From contig JAGQDJ010000049.1 in the NCBI GenBank assembly GCA_022885665.1, positions 502 to 64,501 of the forward strand: a stretch of DNA of 64,000 nt, given 5' to 3'. The notes below the pieces were generated by a model. The model had not been told where the DNA came from, did not search any database, and saw only the letters and a list, made by a program, of their open reading frames with translations. The translations under genes and the position numbers were made by a program. The DNA comes from Triops longicaudatus. Its lineage: Eukaryota; Arthropoda; Branchiopoda; Notostraca; Triopsidae. Shown here piece by piece: positions 47,643-59,520 of the stretch; positions within the stretch are counted from its first letter, which is position 1; every line of letters begins with the position of its first letter.

Positions 47643-47893
47643 ATTTCATTTCTTTCTTATTTGCTAAGAAGATGTGAAATTCGTAAACTTGTATTCTATT
47701 AATTTTAAAAACAAGCAAAAAAAAGCAAGTGAAAAATCACTTGATCTCTCTGACGAGTGAATGGTGTGCTACGTGGTGCGAGTTTAGGACGGAAGAAAAA
47801 ATTAAGGAGCCTACCTCAGTAGAGAAAAAATTACGATACGAAAGAAGAGAAATATTCTGATTTACGTTTCCAAAACGAATATAAAGACTTAAG

Positions 47894-47948
47894 AAAACTC
47901 TGTCCAAGGAATCCTCTGTCCAAGGAAAACTCTGTCCAAGTGTCCAAG
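47894..47948. repeat. Tandem CTCTGTCCAAGGA repeat in the ADAMTS 3' region
   Basis: About three and a half imperfect copies of a 14-17 base unit with core CTCTGTCCAAGGA, ending just before the candidate poly(A) signal. It probably lies in the 3' UTR. Confidence 0.85.
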
Positions 47949-47949
47949 C

Positions 47950-47955
47950 AATAAA
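47950..47955 (+). terminator. Candidate poly(A) signal of ADAMTS
   Basis: AATAAA about 310 bases after the stop. Other AATAAA hexamers occur further on (48480s, 48850s), so the real cleavage site is uncertain. Confidence 0.4.
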
Positions 47956-49244
47956 AGTGAACAAAGTGAGCGATTTTAAGATAGGCAATTCCCTGTGTAC
48001 TTAATTTTCCACTCAAATGGGATCCATGACAAATGGTGAGCTGTGACGGAAGTTGAACAAAACGGAAAAGAAGACTTCAACAGTATTGTTCGACTGTAAT
48101 GTAGCCGAAGATCAAACAAACTATTTACGTGCTGAGCGTGAATGCGATGAACTCTTATAAATTGAAGTGGTAGGAAGAAGTCGATAACTGCCAAGCGTAA
48201 TTATTGGAGCAAAGGGAAAGTCTATGAAGAGATGAAAGAAGACTCATTTGATCGTTGAATCTCTTTATATGTAAGTGCCTTACTTCTTAAGACGGAGGAA
48301 AACAAGAGGACAAAAACCTCGTCCTAGTCATAAATGGAGATTAAAACAGCCCCATTCTTTTTGTGTAAATATATATTAAAAAACACATCCCAAAACATGA
48401 TCTGATATCGTCACTGCCATTTTTTGCCTATGAGGCTGCTTGTGAAAATTACGGGAATCTTTCTTTATCCACTTCGATTGCAATAAAAACTCTGAAGTTT
48501 TGTGGAAAGAGATTTTGCAATGTTGACAAAATAAAGCTTCTTTTACGCCCAGTGCAATACATCCAAGCTTTACATAGTTGTATATCATTTCCGTAGAGAG
48601 CTTTTTGCTCCGTTGTTTTTATTTTCCGATGTGGCTTATGTGTGTTCTATGAATCGTAACGTTGTTTTCATTACAGAGAAATTTTGGACCAATTAACTAA
48701 GACACAGATCACCATACGACGCCGCAAGAAGTTATAAATTTGAAACCAAAAAGAGTTGCAATTCATCCTTGTGGAGGAGAGATTAAGATGCAAAGTAAAC
48801 TTTAGAAGAACGTACAACAGATTAACAATAGGTACTTATGTGCTGTTGCGAAAATAAATAACGCAAATCATAGTTGCAGTAAAATCTCGCTATAACGACC
48901 CGATTGGGTACAGATATATAGATTTTTTCATTTGTGAACGAGAGAAATGAGCATTAAAATTAATTTCATTAATTTATCCAACGACGACGACTATGGTTCG
49001 TAAATAAGACATTCCAGGAATGTCGAACCGCTTCGCACAGAACTGTAAAAATTGCATCGATTAAAAAGCAATAATTCGTTTCTAACGTTTGACACGAAGT
49101 CGCCGTACGTTGGCTTTTCTTGGTCGGTACAGTACCCGAAGAAGCAGAAGACCGTCACAAAATTCGGATTCAGAACGTCTTTTTGCACGATTAGATTAGA
49201 AGAAATTGATCAGAGCACTGTTATAAATGAAGATCGTTTTAGCT

Positions 49245-49250
49245 TTTATT
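49245..49250 (-). terminator. Candidate poly(A) signal of the secreted-protein gene
   Basis: TTTATT on the plus strand reads AATAAA on the minus strand, about 330 bases past the stop of the five-exon gene. Plausible but unproven. Confidence 0.35.
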
Positions 49251-49577
49251 TCGATTCAGAAAGGCAAACTACTAAACAGAGATGGAATTGACTAGACTGA
49301 AATTATTTACAATAATTGTGATGATCATTAAAGGGACATCTTTCGAATATTTTCTGACATCTAGGACGCTCGCACAATACACACACTTACAGGATTATAA
49401 AGCAGTGTTTACACGGAAGACGATGTAAGGCTTACAGGATAGGCATTTTTGTCTTTTTGCTTGAGTGTTTTTCTCTCATAAATTCAAGGAATTGCGATAT
49501 GTCTTTCTTTTTTCACACGAAACCTGAAGTAAATCATTTTCTTTCTGTACAACGAATGACGCAACGCGTACGTTATG

Positions 49578-49804
49578 CTAATTCAAAGCATTCCGACGGC
49601 CCCTTATTAGGATCCAATTCGGGCTTAACGACGTAGAAATTTTCGAGGGAAGGCGCGCCTCGTTTTTGTTAGCTGCCACGTTTTCGCTATTCGCAACCGC
49701 TTTCTCTGTGGTTGACGAAGTTGAGGCCACGAAATTGATTGGAGCTTTGACCCGTACTTCATGCTCATGGGGATAGATTTCGTTATTCGCCTCTGACTCG
49801 TCAT
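49578..49804 (-). CDS. Secreted-protein exon 5: acidic tail, GRR site and stop
   Basis: 75 codons ending TAG at 49580-49578. The segment is acidic, then Ser/Thr/Ala-rich, then ends NWILIRGRRNALN. Acceptor TTCCACAG. Confidence 0.85.
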
Positions 49805-52277
49805 CTGTGGAAATAATTACTGTTCATTTAGAGGGGTTCTAAATTACTTCGTGTTCGTTGTTTTCTTCTTACCTTTATTTTTAATTGTCGGAATGGGTGT
49901 CTTAGTAGGCATTTTGAATTCGCCACGCATAATTTTGTCCCAAACTAGTGGTGAAAAGTGAACATTAATGCACTATACTTATGCATGGCAATCAATCCAA
50001 ATTAAGTCTATACGTTTTAATTGCTAAACAATATCCAGCGACATAACAAAAATTAATATGTAATAATACTGAAGTAAAATTAAATGTAATTTCTAAGAAG
50101 TAAGTATCGTAAAACAAGAAGAGCGTAATGTTTAGAGGTAATTGTTAATAGAAATTAAGGCACTAAATGTCAAATTGTGTGTAATACTTACTAATAGGTC
50201 GAGCGTTTCTTTGGTAGGGATCCATAAGATTTAAGCTGTTTTCGTCCTCATTGACAAGGTTCGACATGCCGTACAGTGTAAGAACTTTGGAACAATCTAG
50301 ACAAAAAATAAAAAACAAAAATGCGTTGTATTATTAAAGTTATGAGAAGCTAAGTGGCTGGCTAGCTTCATTCTTTGAAGGGAAAAAATGACCACATTTG
50401 CGAACGTATATTAACGAAACAGCGCTGCTTTTGACACGCGTACAAGCAGTTCAAGGTGGAGGTCAAATGCCATGACGTCAATTGTGGCAAACCTGGACCA
50501 ACATTCTATGCAAATAAGCTATTGGAAAAAAACTCTATGCATGCCAAATGGCGTAGAAAGACCTGGTTCCTATTGTACCTTCTCTATTGCCCGCCTCTTT
50601 TTTAAGACTTGCCTAGGCTCGGTCGAACATTTTTTCCTTCTTGAGATTTACCGTGAAGATGTGCGTCTTCTAAACCTAAAGGTCAGCTTTTATACTCAAA
50701 TGAATAACTACTATCGTTCTTACAAATATAATACGTGAACAGAATTGTGCGCATTTACAAACAATATAACCCCTTTAACTATTACGCTGCACCACATCTG
50801 GAAACGTTCCATTGTTTTACTAAATAGTGTGTAGCGTTTTTCATGTTTTTGACCTAATTTCCTTTCAAACGTTTTAAAATTACGAAAACAAAACCCACAA
50901 AGCTAGGCAAAACGAAGTGCTTTTAAAGGACCTTATAATGGTTTCAACTGCGTATAAAAGCTTTAGTATAGTACAATTACAACAAGAAAACATTCGGTAT
51001 GTGGTATGATCTTGGTCGTATGGTAATACGCTTGCGTCCAGTAAAATGAGATACCTTTGAAACGGCCTTGGCGAAGGCCACAAACTGCCAAGAAGAATGT
51101 TCGGTTTACAGGACCGGTTTTCTTCCAGGTCGATGGAAATTCGACTCGAGAGAGTCTAATTTACAGCAGGTACTTTTATTGACCTTCCCACCCCAAGCAT
51201 TCTTAAATTAAAATGAATATAAAAAGTTGTTGCTTCGTTTAAACTTTTTTCCAATAGCTCCAAAGAGAAGAAGACCCATGGCGCCGATTTTACATCCAAG
51301 GAAGAAATAAGTTTTGCTTTCAAGCTCGTACAGTAACCATGCGTATTTATTACCCTTTTCTATCTCGAAAGGACTCCCTCGATAATCATTTAATTTACCT
51401 GCCAGGTATCTTTACTTCCCCTTTTTTCATGAAGGTTTCCCAAGAAAAAAAAATATAGTACTTGTAAAAAGTTCCATATGAAATAAAGTAATTTTATCTG
51501 GATAGTTTTCTCGTGACGGCTGATTCACGATTTCCATGCTTGCTAGTGATGAACCTTTTGGCTTTCTGGTGCTTCATTTTATAACTATGATTAAGTATCC
51601 CAGGTAAACCGGAGGACACGATGACGTCAATGAGCGCGGGGACTGACATAATAGCCGTGAAATCTTTTTTCAAGTTCCTCCTTGATTGTTGGGAACCCTA
51701 ACCTTGTTCAGAACGTGCCTGACGGAATTATAATAGAGCCCGTTGGTGTTTAAAAAACTGTTCGTCTGACGTCATTGAGCTTGTTGTTGTGTTGTTGAGG
51801 GTTTTAACCCATCTTCTCGTCCCGGATCTTTCGCTTCTGGTACGTTCTATTATTCTTTGTTGTCATGCAACATGCTGCGTACTTTTCTCTTGTTCACGTT
51901 AATACATAATAGCACCATGATTTGAAGAAATTTGCTAGCTCGAACTCACCTGGGATATCCGATTTGGCGCAATATTGTTCGACAAGGTGGACGAACACGT
52001 AAAACAATCGACCCATCTAAATAACAGAGAAATTTTATATTTTAACAATTCACTCTAAATTTCACACTGCAGTAGATTGTGAAATGCAATAGGAACATTA
52101 CGTACGAAACTACAGTAAGCACAATTGTTGGAAACGAAGTTTCCACATTTTTCTTTAATTTTGTGTAATATTTACCTTCTCTTCATGGGACATAAACTCC
52201 CATATTGGTATGGCGTTACCGTTGACTGTTTGTAACATCATTAACGATGCCAACACGCAAATAGCTGTTAAACGCAT
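49578..52277 (-). CDS. Unrecognised small secreted protein, 190 residues, five exons
   Basis: I do not recognise this protein. Seen: ATG at 52277-52275, a hydrophobic signal peptide (residues 1-20, cleavage likely near VNG/NA), then a compact segment (21-91) containing PIWEFMSHEEK, RLFYVFVHLVEQYC and IPDCSKVLTLYGM with a single cysteine pair (Cys50, Cys58). Next come MDPYQRNARPIIWDKIM, a Thr/Pro/Lys stretch and an acidic, Ser/Thr-rich low-complexity tail. The C-terminus is SPNWILIRGRRNALN; Gly184-Arg185-Arg186 has the form of a prohormone cleavage and amidation signal. The five exons have consistent phases (0, 1, 1, 1), standard GT/AG borders and a stop at 49580-49578. Reading: a secreted factor or neuropeptide-type precursor, with the folded part after the signal peptide. 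It is too short and Cys-poor for a protease or matrix protein. Function unknown. It converges on the ADAMTS gene. Confidence 0.85.
49873..49944 (-). CDS. Secreted-protein exon 4
   Basis: Encodes IWDKIMRGEFKMPTKTP and IPTIKNK; a 72-base exon with donor GTAAGA, phase 1 in and out. Confidence 0.82.
50192..50296 (-). CDS. Secreted-protein exon 3
   Basis: Encodes CSKVLTLYGMSNLVNEDE and MDPYQRNARPI, carrying the second cysteine of the pair. Acceptor TTGTCTAG, donor GTAAGT, phase 1 in and out. Confidence 0.87.
50297..51949 (-). other. Intron of the secreted-protein gene (1.65 kb)
   Basis: Phase 1 intron; AT-rich, with no repeat or coding frame that I can support. Confidence 0.8.
51950..52016 (-). 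CDS. Secreted-protein exon 2
   Basis: Encodes MGRLFYVFVHLVEQYC and AKSDIP; acceptor TATTTAG, donor GTGAGT, phase 0 in and 1 out. The first codon is ATG, but this is internal because exon 1 joins in frame and supplies the signal peptide. Confidence 0.85.
52176..52277 (-). CDS. Secreted-protein exon 1: signal peptide
   Basis: 34 codons from ATG: MRLTAICVLASLMMLQTVNG is a classic signal sequence, followed by NAIPIWEFMSHEEK. Donor GTAAAT on the minus strand, phase 0. Confidence 0.9.
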
Positions 52278-55200
52278 TGCTAAATGTATGAACTCTTCAC
52301 GCAATGAAGCACTTGAAACTTTGGAAACTTGAGACGTATCTCACGAAAGGGAGAGACCTGGAGAGATGTACCCTTGTGGACGGTGACTTTTACACTGAAG
52401 ACTCGCACGTTGGAGCATCCCAACTTATTATCCATGCCTGCAAAGGTAAGTTTGGTAGTTGGGGCAAGGTCGTTTGAAGAAACACAGGCTTTTCAACCAT
52501 GCAAGAACGAAGGGGCGTCACATTTGTATTGCGTACAACGATATATGGAGTTAAATGTAGATTTACTATTCAAGCTTAATTTGATGAAACGCCTGCTAGG
52601 TATTTTAACTTTTCAGCGATCTAACATTTTTAAAAGTGCGCAGTGTTGCAGTATATTGCAAGAAAATACATTCAGTTATATCATAGAGTTACATCGCATT
52701 TCTTTAGTGCGCAATGTCACAGTTCTTCGCTAATTATTGCTGATTTGACTTAACGTCGGACAATATCGCACAGATGAAGGAAACACGAAGGCTAGCAAGA
52801 AATGTTTGCAACTTGCCGTTATTAGATACCAGCAAAGCTTATTAGCCTCCATTTTGCCACACATTTATTATTGTCATGGAAGCTAATAAGCACAAGGCTT
52901 GAATATTCTTCATCACCTTGACACAATTGGGGGAAACTGTCAACAAATGGATAACCACTATTTTTGGAGGCTCTTTTTACTTGATAATGGATGACTACGC
53001 CTCTCGTAAATACTTAGTTAGCTAGGTTACTATTCATGAAATGCCCCACTAAATATGTTTACCTATTTTCATCTGCAGGTTATTACTAATTCCTGCACTG
53101 TAATACTTCGCTACTGAAAACAATGCATTTAATCGAAAAAATAGTAATAAGTAATAAAAAAAATTTTTCCGATAGTTAATCTTTTTTTCTTCTGGATGTC
53201 TGTTATACTTAACAAAAAGGACTTAATTGTACCAAATTGTGAATCAGGAGAAAATACGGAACTCCGAAAGCCACACAGATTTGACAGGCTATGATTTCAG
53301 TTTGCTTTTAATGAGTAAAACCAGAAATCACGTGACAATATCTACCCTTGCAACAAAATGGAAAGACTATAGTTATTCGAGATATCTTGGACAGAAATTT
53401 TTCGACTTAAGGCCGTCAGTCATTGTGGAGACTTGCAATGCCAGTGCCTCATAACAATTGGTTACCTGTGTTTCGGATGGCGCCTAGACGACCACAGATA
53501 CCACGGGGGATCCTTTTTTCAACTTCTTTTTTTCTATCAAGGTTCCCGCATTCCTTAGAACTTTTAGACCATCACTGCGATATTTAACCAGTTTTATATA
53601 AACAAGACTTGCCAAACTTAGCCCAGAAGCGCTAAGTTGGCTAGCAAGTACTAATTCGACAAACTTAGTATTATTTTTCTTTTCGAAAGACCCGTGTAAA
53701 AAATACTGTAATACTACTGCCACCTGAGACAAGGTTTTCTCTTAAAATGAACACAAAGAGATCACAGTACCATATATGGTTAGCGTGAATACCGGTAGCT
53801 GATGTTTTGATCTCACCAAGTGTTAAATACACATTCCAAGCGTCATGAGAGCGATAAACCCAGCAGTACAGGAATTGTTCTTTGCTTGTTGGATATCAGG
53901 TATATTTGTTAAGTTAACAACCTAATTTATATAAAAGACGAGTGAAGATTGAAAGGACGAATGGAGATATTATACAGGTATTAATGAGATTTTTGTGCGC
54001 AAGTTCCAGAAGGGATTGGTCTTTTTTCAATTTGTTGTCCCAAGTTTTTCGTTTTATTCCTCTTGTAAAGCTTGGAATGGAAAAAAAACTTGAGAGGTAT
54101 TCCGCCGTGATGGCGCCGGCGCGACCTTTATCCATTACGATTCGAATATACATCTCTGTTGTTTTCGCTTCTTCCTCCTCCCCCTCCTCCTGCTTCTCTT
54201 GGGTCAAACTTTATAAGAAAGCCCTTTTCTTCAGTCTCTATGCGTAGTACTGACGGAATAAAAAGTATTATGTAGTCATTAGCTTACAACTTTCAAAGCA
54301 ATCTGCCAACGTAGTATTTATGGTCACGGATTGCGTGTGGCTTGAGTCCTGTTTCGATATCCTGTATGCCATTAGCATAGAAAAAGCATAGTATTATCCT
54401 GCAGACTTCTATCCAACCTTCGGTGACACCTTAGTAATTTCGTCGCTTGGACTATTTTCTAGGAAAAATCCGGTCTGTATTGCCGGTTTTGTTATGTACA
54501 AAGGAAATTCCAATCCCCCAAACATGTTATGTTTACGAGTGGGGCAGAGCATGAAAATGGAACTTGGGATAACCTGTTTCTTATTTCTTGGGAAAAATAC
54601 CCGTAGACGTCACAAAGGCCTGGGGCTGTCATGATCGTCTACCGCATTAAAGGTGATTTATTAGTCATAGTCTTTATTTAAGTTTATCTCTCATAATCCG
54701 TTCAAGAATTTTCACAGGTTTTGGAAGTTTACAGTCCGATAGTTGAAACGACAGTCAAGTATTCACGTATTGACCCACTCAGATATAGAGAGCGAAAAGT
54801 AACGCGAGCGGTGGCTATAGCTTATTTATCATATTTTGGCTTGGTATGTTTCCAATAGGGGGATTCTATAATTTTCTTACACGTGCGAGTTCTTCCCATC
54901 TTTACTCCTTCTCGTATAGATCTCGTGTGTTATTGGTATGCGAGTCAATACTCGGGGCTTTTTTTGGGGAAAGCTTATTTGTCGCGTTTACATTGGACGG
55001 CATGCCGGGGAAAGGTCGAAAGATCACAGTTGGAGTTATCAATAATGCTGACGCATTGCCAAGACATTTACCTTAGCCGTTATACTCCTCCGAACTTGCT
55101 GGCGTCAAGCGTGGGTACTTGGGAAACACACGCATTCCAAGATAGAGTCGCTCTTTGTTGTTTTTTATTTCCTTTTTTGGTCATTGCCAAAAGTTTCCCC

Positions 55201-55319
55201 TGGACCGGACTTCACTTTCTCCAATTGGATATTCTTGATTTTCGGTTGTCTGAGAAGGACCGTCTTTATTCGGCTGGTTAGATCGGCGGTGGAATGCGCT
55301 TCCTTCTCTTAGAGGTGAG
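52278..55319. other. Intergenic DNA upstream of the secreted-protein gene
   Basis: Contains the 5' flank and presumed promoter of the minus-strand gene, but no TATA box or other promoter element that I can support. A 134-codon plus-strand frame at 52329-52733 begins with TTG and has no domain; I treat it as chance. Confidence 0.7.
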
Positions 55320-57001
55320 ATGCAAAAAACGAGTTTTACTTGCGTGTACCATACGACCCTAATTACGGCTTGGAGTTGTTGCATAGTGTACACGTTACAG
55401 TACAGAACAGCTTATCCTGTACTGGATGACCTTAATGGGCAATTTAGCGTAGCATGGGTTTCAGGAGCCATACTTAAAAACTCAGGACGCCTAGCGTGTG
55501 ATGTTCTTAACACGGTCGAACATTGCGCTTTCAGTGTGTTTTTAAAGCTGGGTTTAATACTCTTTTCTCCTTTTATGCCTGCAAAATTGATTATGGACGA
55601 GTTCTTTCTCCTCGACGCAGTACGGTTTCTCTTGCTCACGGCCTTGTCCTTTTATGGGCATTTTAACCTCAACTCAACTGCAAGAGCGAGGAAGACATTC
55701 GGACGCGTGTCCCGGGATGAAAAGAAACAGAGCATCGTGGAGCCAGGTACAACAATTAAGGTAAAGGATCACGGCAGGTATGCTGGTTGACGTTAAGACA
55801 TTTTGTCCCTTTTGTTTTGTTCCTTTTGTCTAGGAAATCGAGACGAAACTGGATTCGAGAAACGTAGCCGGATTTTTCGCATTTTAACGAGAAAAATCCC
55901 GTTCGTCGCGGTTGGCGCTGGTTCAAATTCAAATGTTCCCGCGTTGTAAGCGCCACCGCTACTGTTGTGAGCACTCACGTTGCTACGTCGATACTGTTTT
56001 TCGCAAGTACCGGCCTTCTTTTGCAACGGAGTGTTGACTTACAAACAAGTGATCAAGAATGTAAGCGTCAACATTTTGCCTCAACCAAAGTAAGTTTTCA
56101 ATTTAACGGAATGCCTTTAAGTTAACAGTGCAAGTTTTTCGTTTAGAGTCCATTTCGCTACTGGACTCAGGCGAGAACTTTTTTCTCCTATTGCATGATA
56201 TTAACTAGGAAGGATTGTGGTGCCTAGATGCAAAACTTCATACAATGCGCTGCCATTCAAAGCGTGTATGTTTATCGACTTCGAGTGTGTTACTTCGTGT
56301 CCAGTAAAGTGTTTCCTAGTAGTTTATTTTAATTAACAGGAAAGTTGCACCTCACGATGCTGTGACATTCAGCCGTGAGCGTCAGTAATTATTTCTGCAC
56401 AATGCAAAACTTTTTGAACCTGGGGACTGTTTTCGGTCCCATTCGTTTTCAGAAATATTCGTTGGGTGTGGGTTGCGTAGTCATCTGATGTGTTCCATAG
56501 TTATCCGTATTAATCCACAGCAAAATTCGAAAAGCTTGGATTGTTTGAAAAGAGAATTAGAGCAAAGAGCCGAAGGGGTGTCGCGAGAACATTTTAAGAT
56601 GCGTGCAGACCGTGCTGTAAAAAGGGATGTGGGAATCCTGTTTCACGAGGGTGAACCGAAGAAAGGGGGTTCAGGGCAGAAGCTATTTGGAGCACTGTGA
56701 GTTATCCTATAAACTATGTTTCGTAATCCTTCGTCAACCCATAAGTTCCTGTGTTTTTTTTTTTTTCATGTAAATTCTTTGCAGAAAGTTAGATGGGTGT
56801 AAAAAGACGGGTCACCTCGTAAAGGATCGTCCTTTGGTTTGTGATAATTGCACGTTAGTGGCATATTTCGTAACGGTGTCGCAGTGCCGAAATTGTCACG
56901 AAGAATGGCATATGGGAAAAAATGTGTTCACAGAAGCTTTCACAACCTGTAGCCAGGCGAGTTGTTACCGAGTCGTGTCCTACACCGAAAGTACTAGTTA
57001 A
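55320..57001 (+). CDS. Tentative three-exon gene with Cys-rich C-terminus
   Basis: Three open segments join in frame: 55320-55746 (starts at a true ATG; donor GTACAA, phase 1), 56453-56696 (acceptor TTTTCAG; donor GTGAGT, phase 2) and 56785-57001 (acceptor CTTTGCAG; stop TAA). The product would be 295 residues. Residues about 224-295 are rich in cysteine: CDNCTLVAYFVTVSQCRNC gives CxxC, ten residues, CxxC, with a following HEEWHMG, as in zinc ribbons. The N-terminal exon is hydrophobic and has no recognised motif, and it is the weakest part. I do not recognise a family. A poly(A) signal follows at 57160. The last two exons could belong to a gene whose start is elsewhere, or all of it could be chance open frames. 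Confidence 0.3.
56453..56696 (+). CDS. Tentative gene, middle exon
   Basis: 81 open codons with a charged, helical-looking sequence (CLKRELEQRAEGVSREHFKM, RADRAVKRDV). A strong GTGAGT donor and a TTCGTTTTCAG acceptor flank it. It contains an ATG at 56488 that could be the real start if the upstream exon is spurious. Confidence 0.35.
56785..57001 (+). CDS. Tentative gene, last exon with paired CxxC
   Basis: 72 codons with nine cysteines and several histidines, preceded by a long T-rich tract and TTTGCAG acceptor. It joins the preceding exon in frame (CT plus A gives Leu). Stop TAA at 56999-57001. Confidence 0.35.
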
Positions 57002-59412
57002 CGGGTTGCGTTCTTCTGCAGTAATGGACAGTAGTAGTCACTGTTCTTTAGTAAATGCGGTGGTTGTGGATAGGCTACGTGAATCAATTTAATCGAAGAA
57101 ACTGCTGTTGAAAAAGGGGCATGTTCACGCTTTTTAAGTTCAGTTAAGTTGTACAATACAATAAAGTTAACGCAGACGCCCGGATTCAGCATGTAATCTA
57201 CGCATTTACGTACATTTAAATTTGGCGTTAGATTTTACGTGTGAGAATGGGCGCTCACCTCTACATACCTTTGTGGGAGCGCTAGGAAATGCGTCCAACT
57301 CTTCGTCCTTTAGTTAGAAATTAAGTGTCCGGACGCTAGAGTGCGCGACACGCTCCAAAATTTTTAATTTCATTCCTCATTTGAAAACATTTTATTATGG
57401 TTGCTTATTATCAAATGGCCTTATTCATTGATAAGTCCCCTATAGGCAGACAAGTTTTCTTGTATCCGTATACGTTTAGACCATAGATGTTACCGATTTA
57501 ACCATAGATGTTTACGTCAAAAAAGTTTATATTACATTTGCTATAACGTAGTGCGAATTTGAAGGAAAAAGAATACTAAAAAAATAATAATTACAAATTG
57601 TTTCCAAATTAAGGAGTGCTTTTGTAATTCAGCGTACACCTACTTTAAGTACAACGTAATGGATGCCATTTTTAAAATTATTTGTCAAGAGTTAAGGTAC
57701 TTGGCACATGAAAAAGACTCTGCTTGTCGCATAGTAAATTTGTATAGATGGTACTCGTAAAGGGCTCTTAAAAGTGCAATGCTTCCGTAACAAAAAGTAC
57801 ACTACTGATTTTAAATGCAAGGGAAAAGTTATCGCGCTTTGACCAAAACTTCCGTTACTAAATTGCTCTGGATATATGTGACAATGGGAGAATAACTTTT
57901 TGTTAAATACAGTATACGGAGCTGTATTCCGATATTGTAAGGTTGAGGGAGATTAATGAATTCACGAAGGTCGAAACTCGCTGGACCTTTGAGATCCCTG
58001 TTACTAGGGGTTAGAAGCTTCTTATAACCAACCATCCCCCATGAGATGCTGAGCTTCTGGATAGCAAAAACGCATCTGGGTACAGTCAAGCTTTTTTGGC
58101 TCTGTTTCAAGGTTCTTGGTCCCTCTATTTTGTACCTAGAACTGGACTAAAAATTGCTAAGCTCACTCCTATTGGCTGCTAGAGGAGGCGGGACGGGGGC
58201 CACTAAAAATACGATGCCAAAGTTCATCTTTCTGTCACGTTCACAAAGTTTCTTTTTTTTTTTTCCTTGCTAAATATACGCAGTTCGTAAGCATCGAAAT
58301 TTTACGTTCTGTATCGGGATTTTTTTTTCCTTTGGAGACAGTTCGCAAATGATGGACACCAAAAGAGTTGTTCCTTACGTTACCTTATTCAGGCCCTAAA
58401 CCAGCCTGTTGACCCTGAAATGTTTCGGTTAAAGCGGAAGATTTTCTGTTCTCTCTAACCCCATCCAAGGATTCGACTTACGTTGCCCTTGCATGCTTTG
58501 GTAGTCTCGAGTGTGCTGCGTGCAGATGCGGACACGTTTTAGCCCTATTTTTTCTTTGGTGTAAGTTGTTAAGCTCATTCTTTAAGAGACTACAACGTTC
58601 AATTGTAAGTTCAGTATAGCATGTGCTACCTTTATTAAGATGATTGCGCGGCTTTTTTTATACATTATTCTTTAGGGTGCATTCTTGCGGTAAGCGTCAG
58701 TTGCGCTCAGTAGACAAGCGTTAAAGTAATGATATTTTTCATTGTTTCCGATCTCGCTTAAAAAAAGGAACAATTGTGTAGCTGTTAGTAAAGCGTAAAC
58801 GAGTGTTTCTTGGTAATGTGGGATCCATTTCGTTGTGGTTTCGTAAACTACAACTATACGCAGGGTTATAGTAGAAATAGTGTCAAGGTCAATCCCGTGA
58901 ATGCATCTTCCTCGTTTCCTCATTTTTAAATAGAGGGAGCAAAACTAAGGTGTACCAATATAGTAGAAGAAAGACACTAATTCTGTTTAAACTTATTTGG
59001 GTACGTAATTTCTACTGAATATGTGATGTCTTACGTACATTGTCTTCGAAGTGTGGGTCTTTAGAATTATGATTCTGTACGTAGCTTCAGTCGCTATACT
59101 GTGCAAATGTTGTATGTCAACCTTTTTTCCTTCACATCCGCGAGTATCGATACTTGGTTCAATATTTTCCACACCGAACAAAGGCCTATTGGTCATGTAT
59201 TTTTCTTTACAAAATAGACAATGAAGCAGCATGATTAATCAGTTTGGTCTACAAACCTTCGCTCGGTTTTAGCAGCTTCGGGGGGGGTATTTTTTAATTT
59301 TAAACTCTTTTCTTTACTTTTAGGTAACTGTGCTAACTTCAAAATACTCAAATCAAAGTTGAATCTCAATCAAACGGTTCCAGTCATTTGATGCTCGATT
59401 TTTTATATAAAA
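57002..59412. other. Intergenic DNA upstream of AASS
   Basis: AT-rich; includes a 12-bp direct repeat (ACCATAGATGTT near 57481 and 57503) and short homopolymers. A CTTTTAG/GTAACT junction near 59327 could be the acceptor of a 5'-UTR exon of AASS, but this is unproven. No coding frame is supported. Confidence 0.7.
57160..57165 (+). terminator. Candidate poly(A) signal of the tentative gene
   Basis: AATAAA about 160 bases after the TAA at 57001. A suitable distance for the end of the tentative three-exon gene; weak independent support for it. Confidence 0.35.
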
Positions 59413-59520
59413 ATGCATACCGGACTTTTACGTGCCTCGATGTATCGTTTCAACGGCAATACTCAATGTACCTTGTTTAACTTGTCTCGTGTCGCTCATG
59501 GGTACCGCCACTATTCAACG
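59413..59520 (+). CDS. AASS: AASS exon 1: targeting peptide
   Basis: 36 codons, MHTGLLRASMYRFNGN then LSRVAHGYRHYST: Arg-rich, no acidic residues, as expected for a mitochondrial presequence. Donor GTAAGT, phase 0. Confidence 0.85.

Larger units (their letters stand above)
47643..49577. other. 3' flank of ADAMTS and of the convergent minus-strand gene
   Basis: About 1.9 kb between two converging stop codons. It holds a short tandem repeat (47894-47948), a candidate poly(A) signal for each gene (47950 on plus, 49250 on minus) and no convincing coding frame. Confidence 0.8.

Noticed and set aside
51950..52016. Resemblance of HLVEQYC in the secreted protein to insulin chain motifs
   Set aside because: The insulin B-chain and A-chain cysteine patterns are absent; only two cysteines remain after the signal peptide. 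The match is a few residues and probably chance.
52329..52733. 134-codon plus-strand frame next to the secreted-protein gene
   Set aside because: It begins with TTG, not ATG, has no recognised domain and no exon signals; about the length expected by chance in a window this size.
59404..59412. TATATAAAA as a promoter TATA box of AASS
   Set aside because: It sits directly against the ATG, leaving no room for a normal transcription start and 5' UTR.
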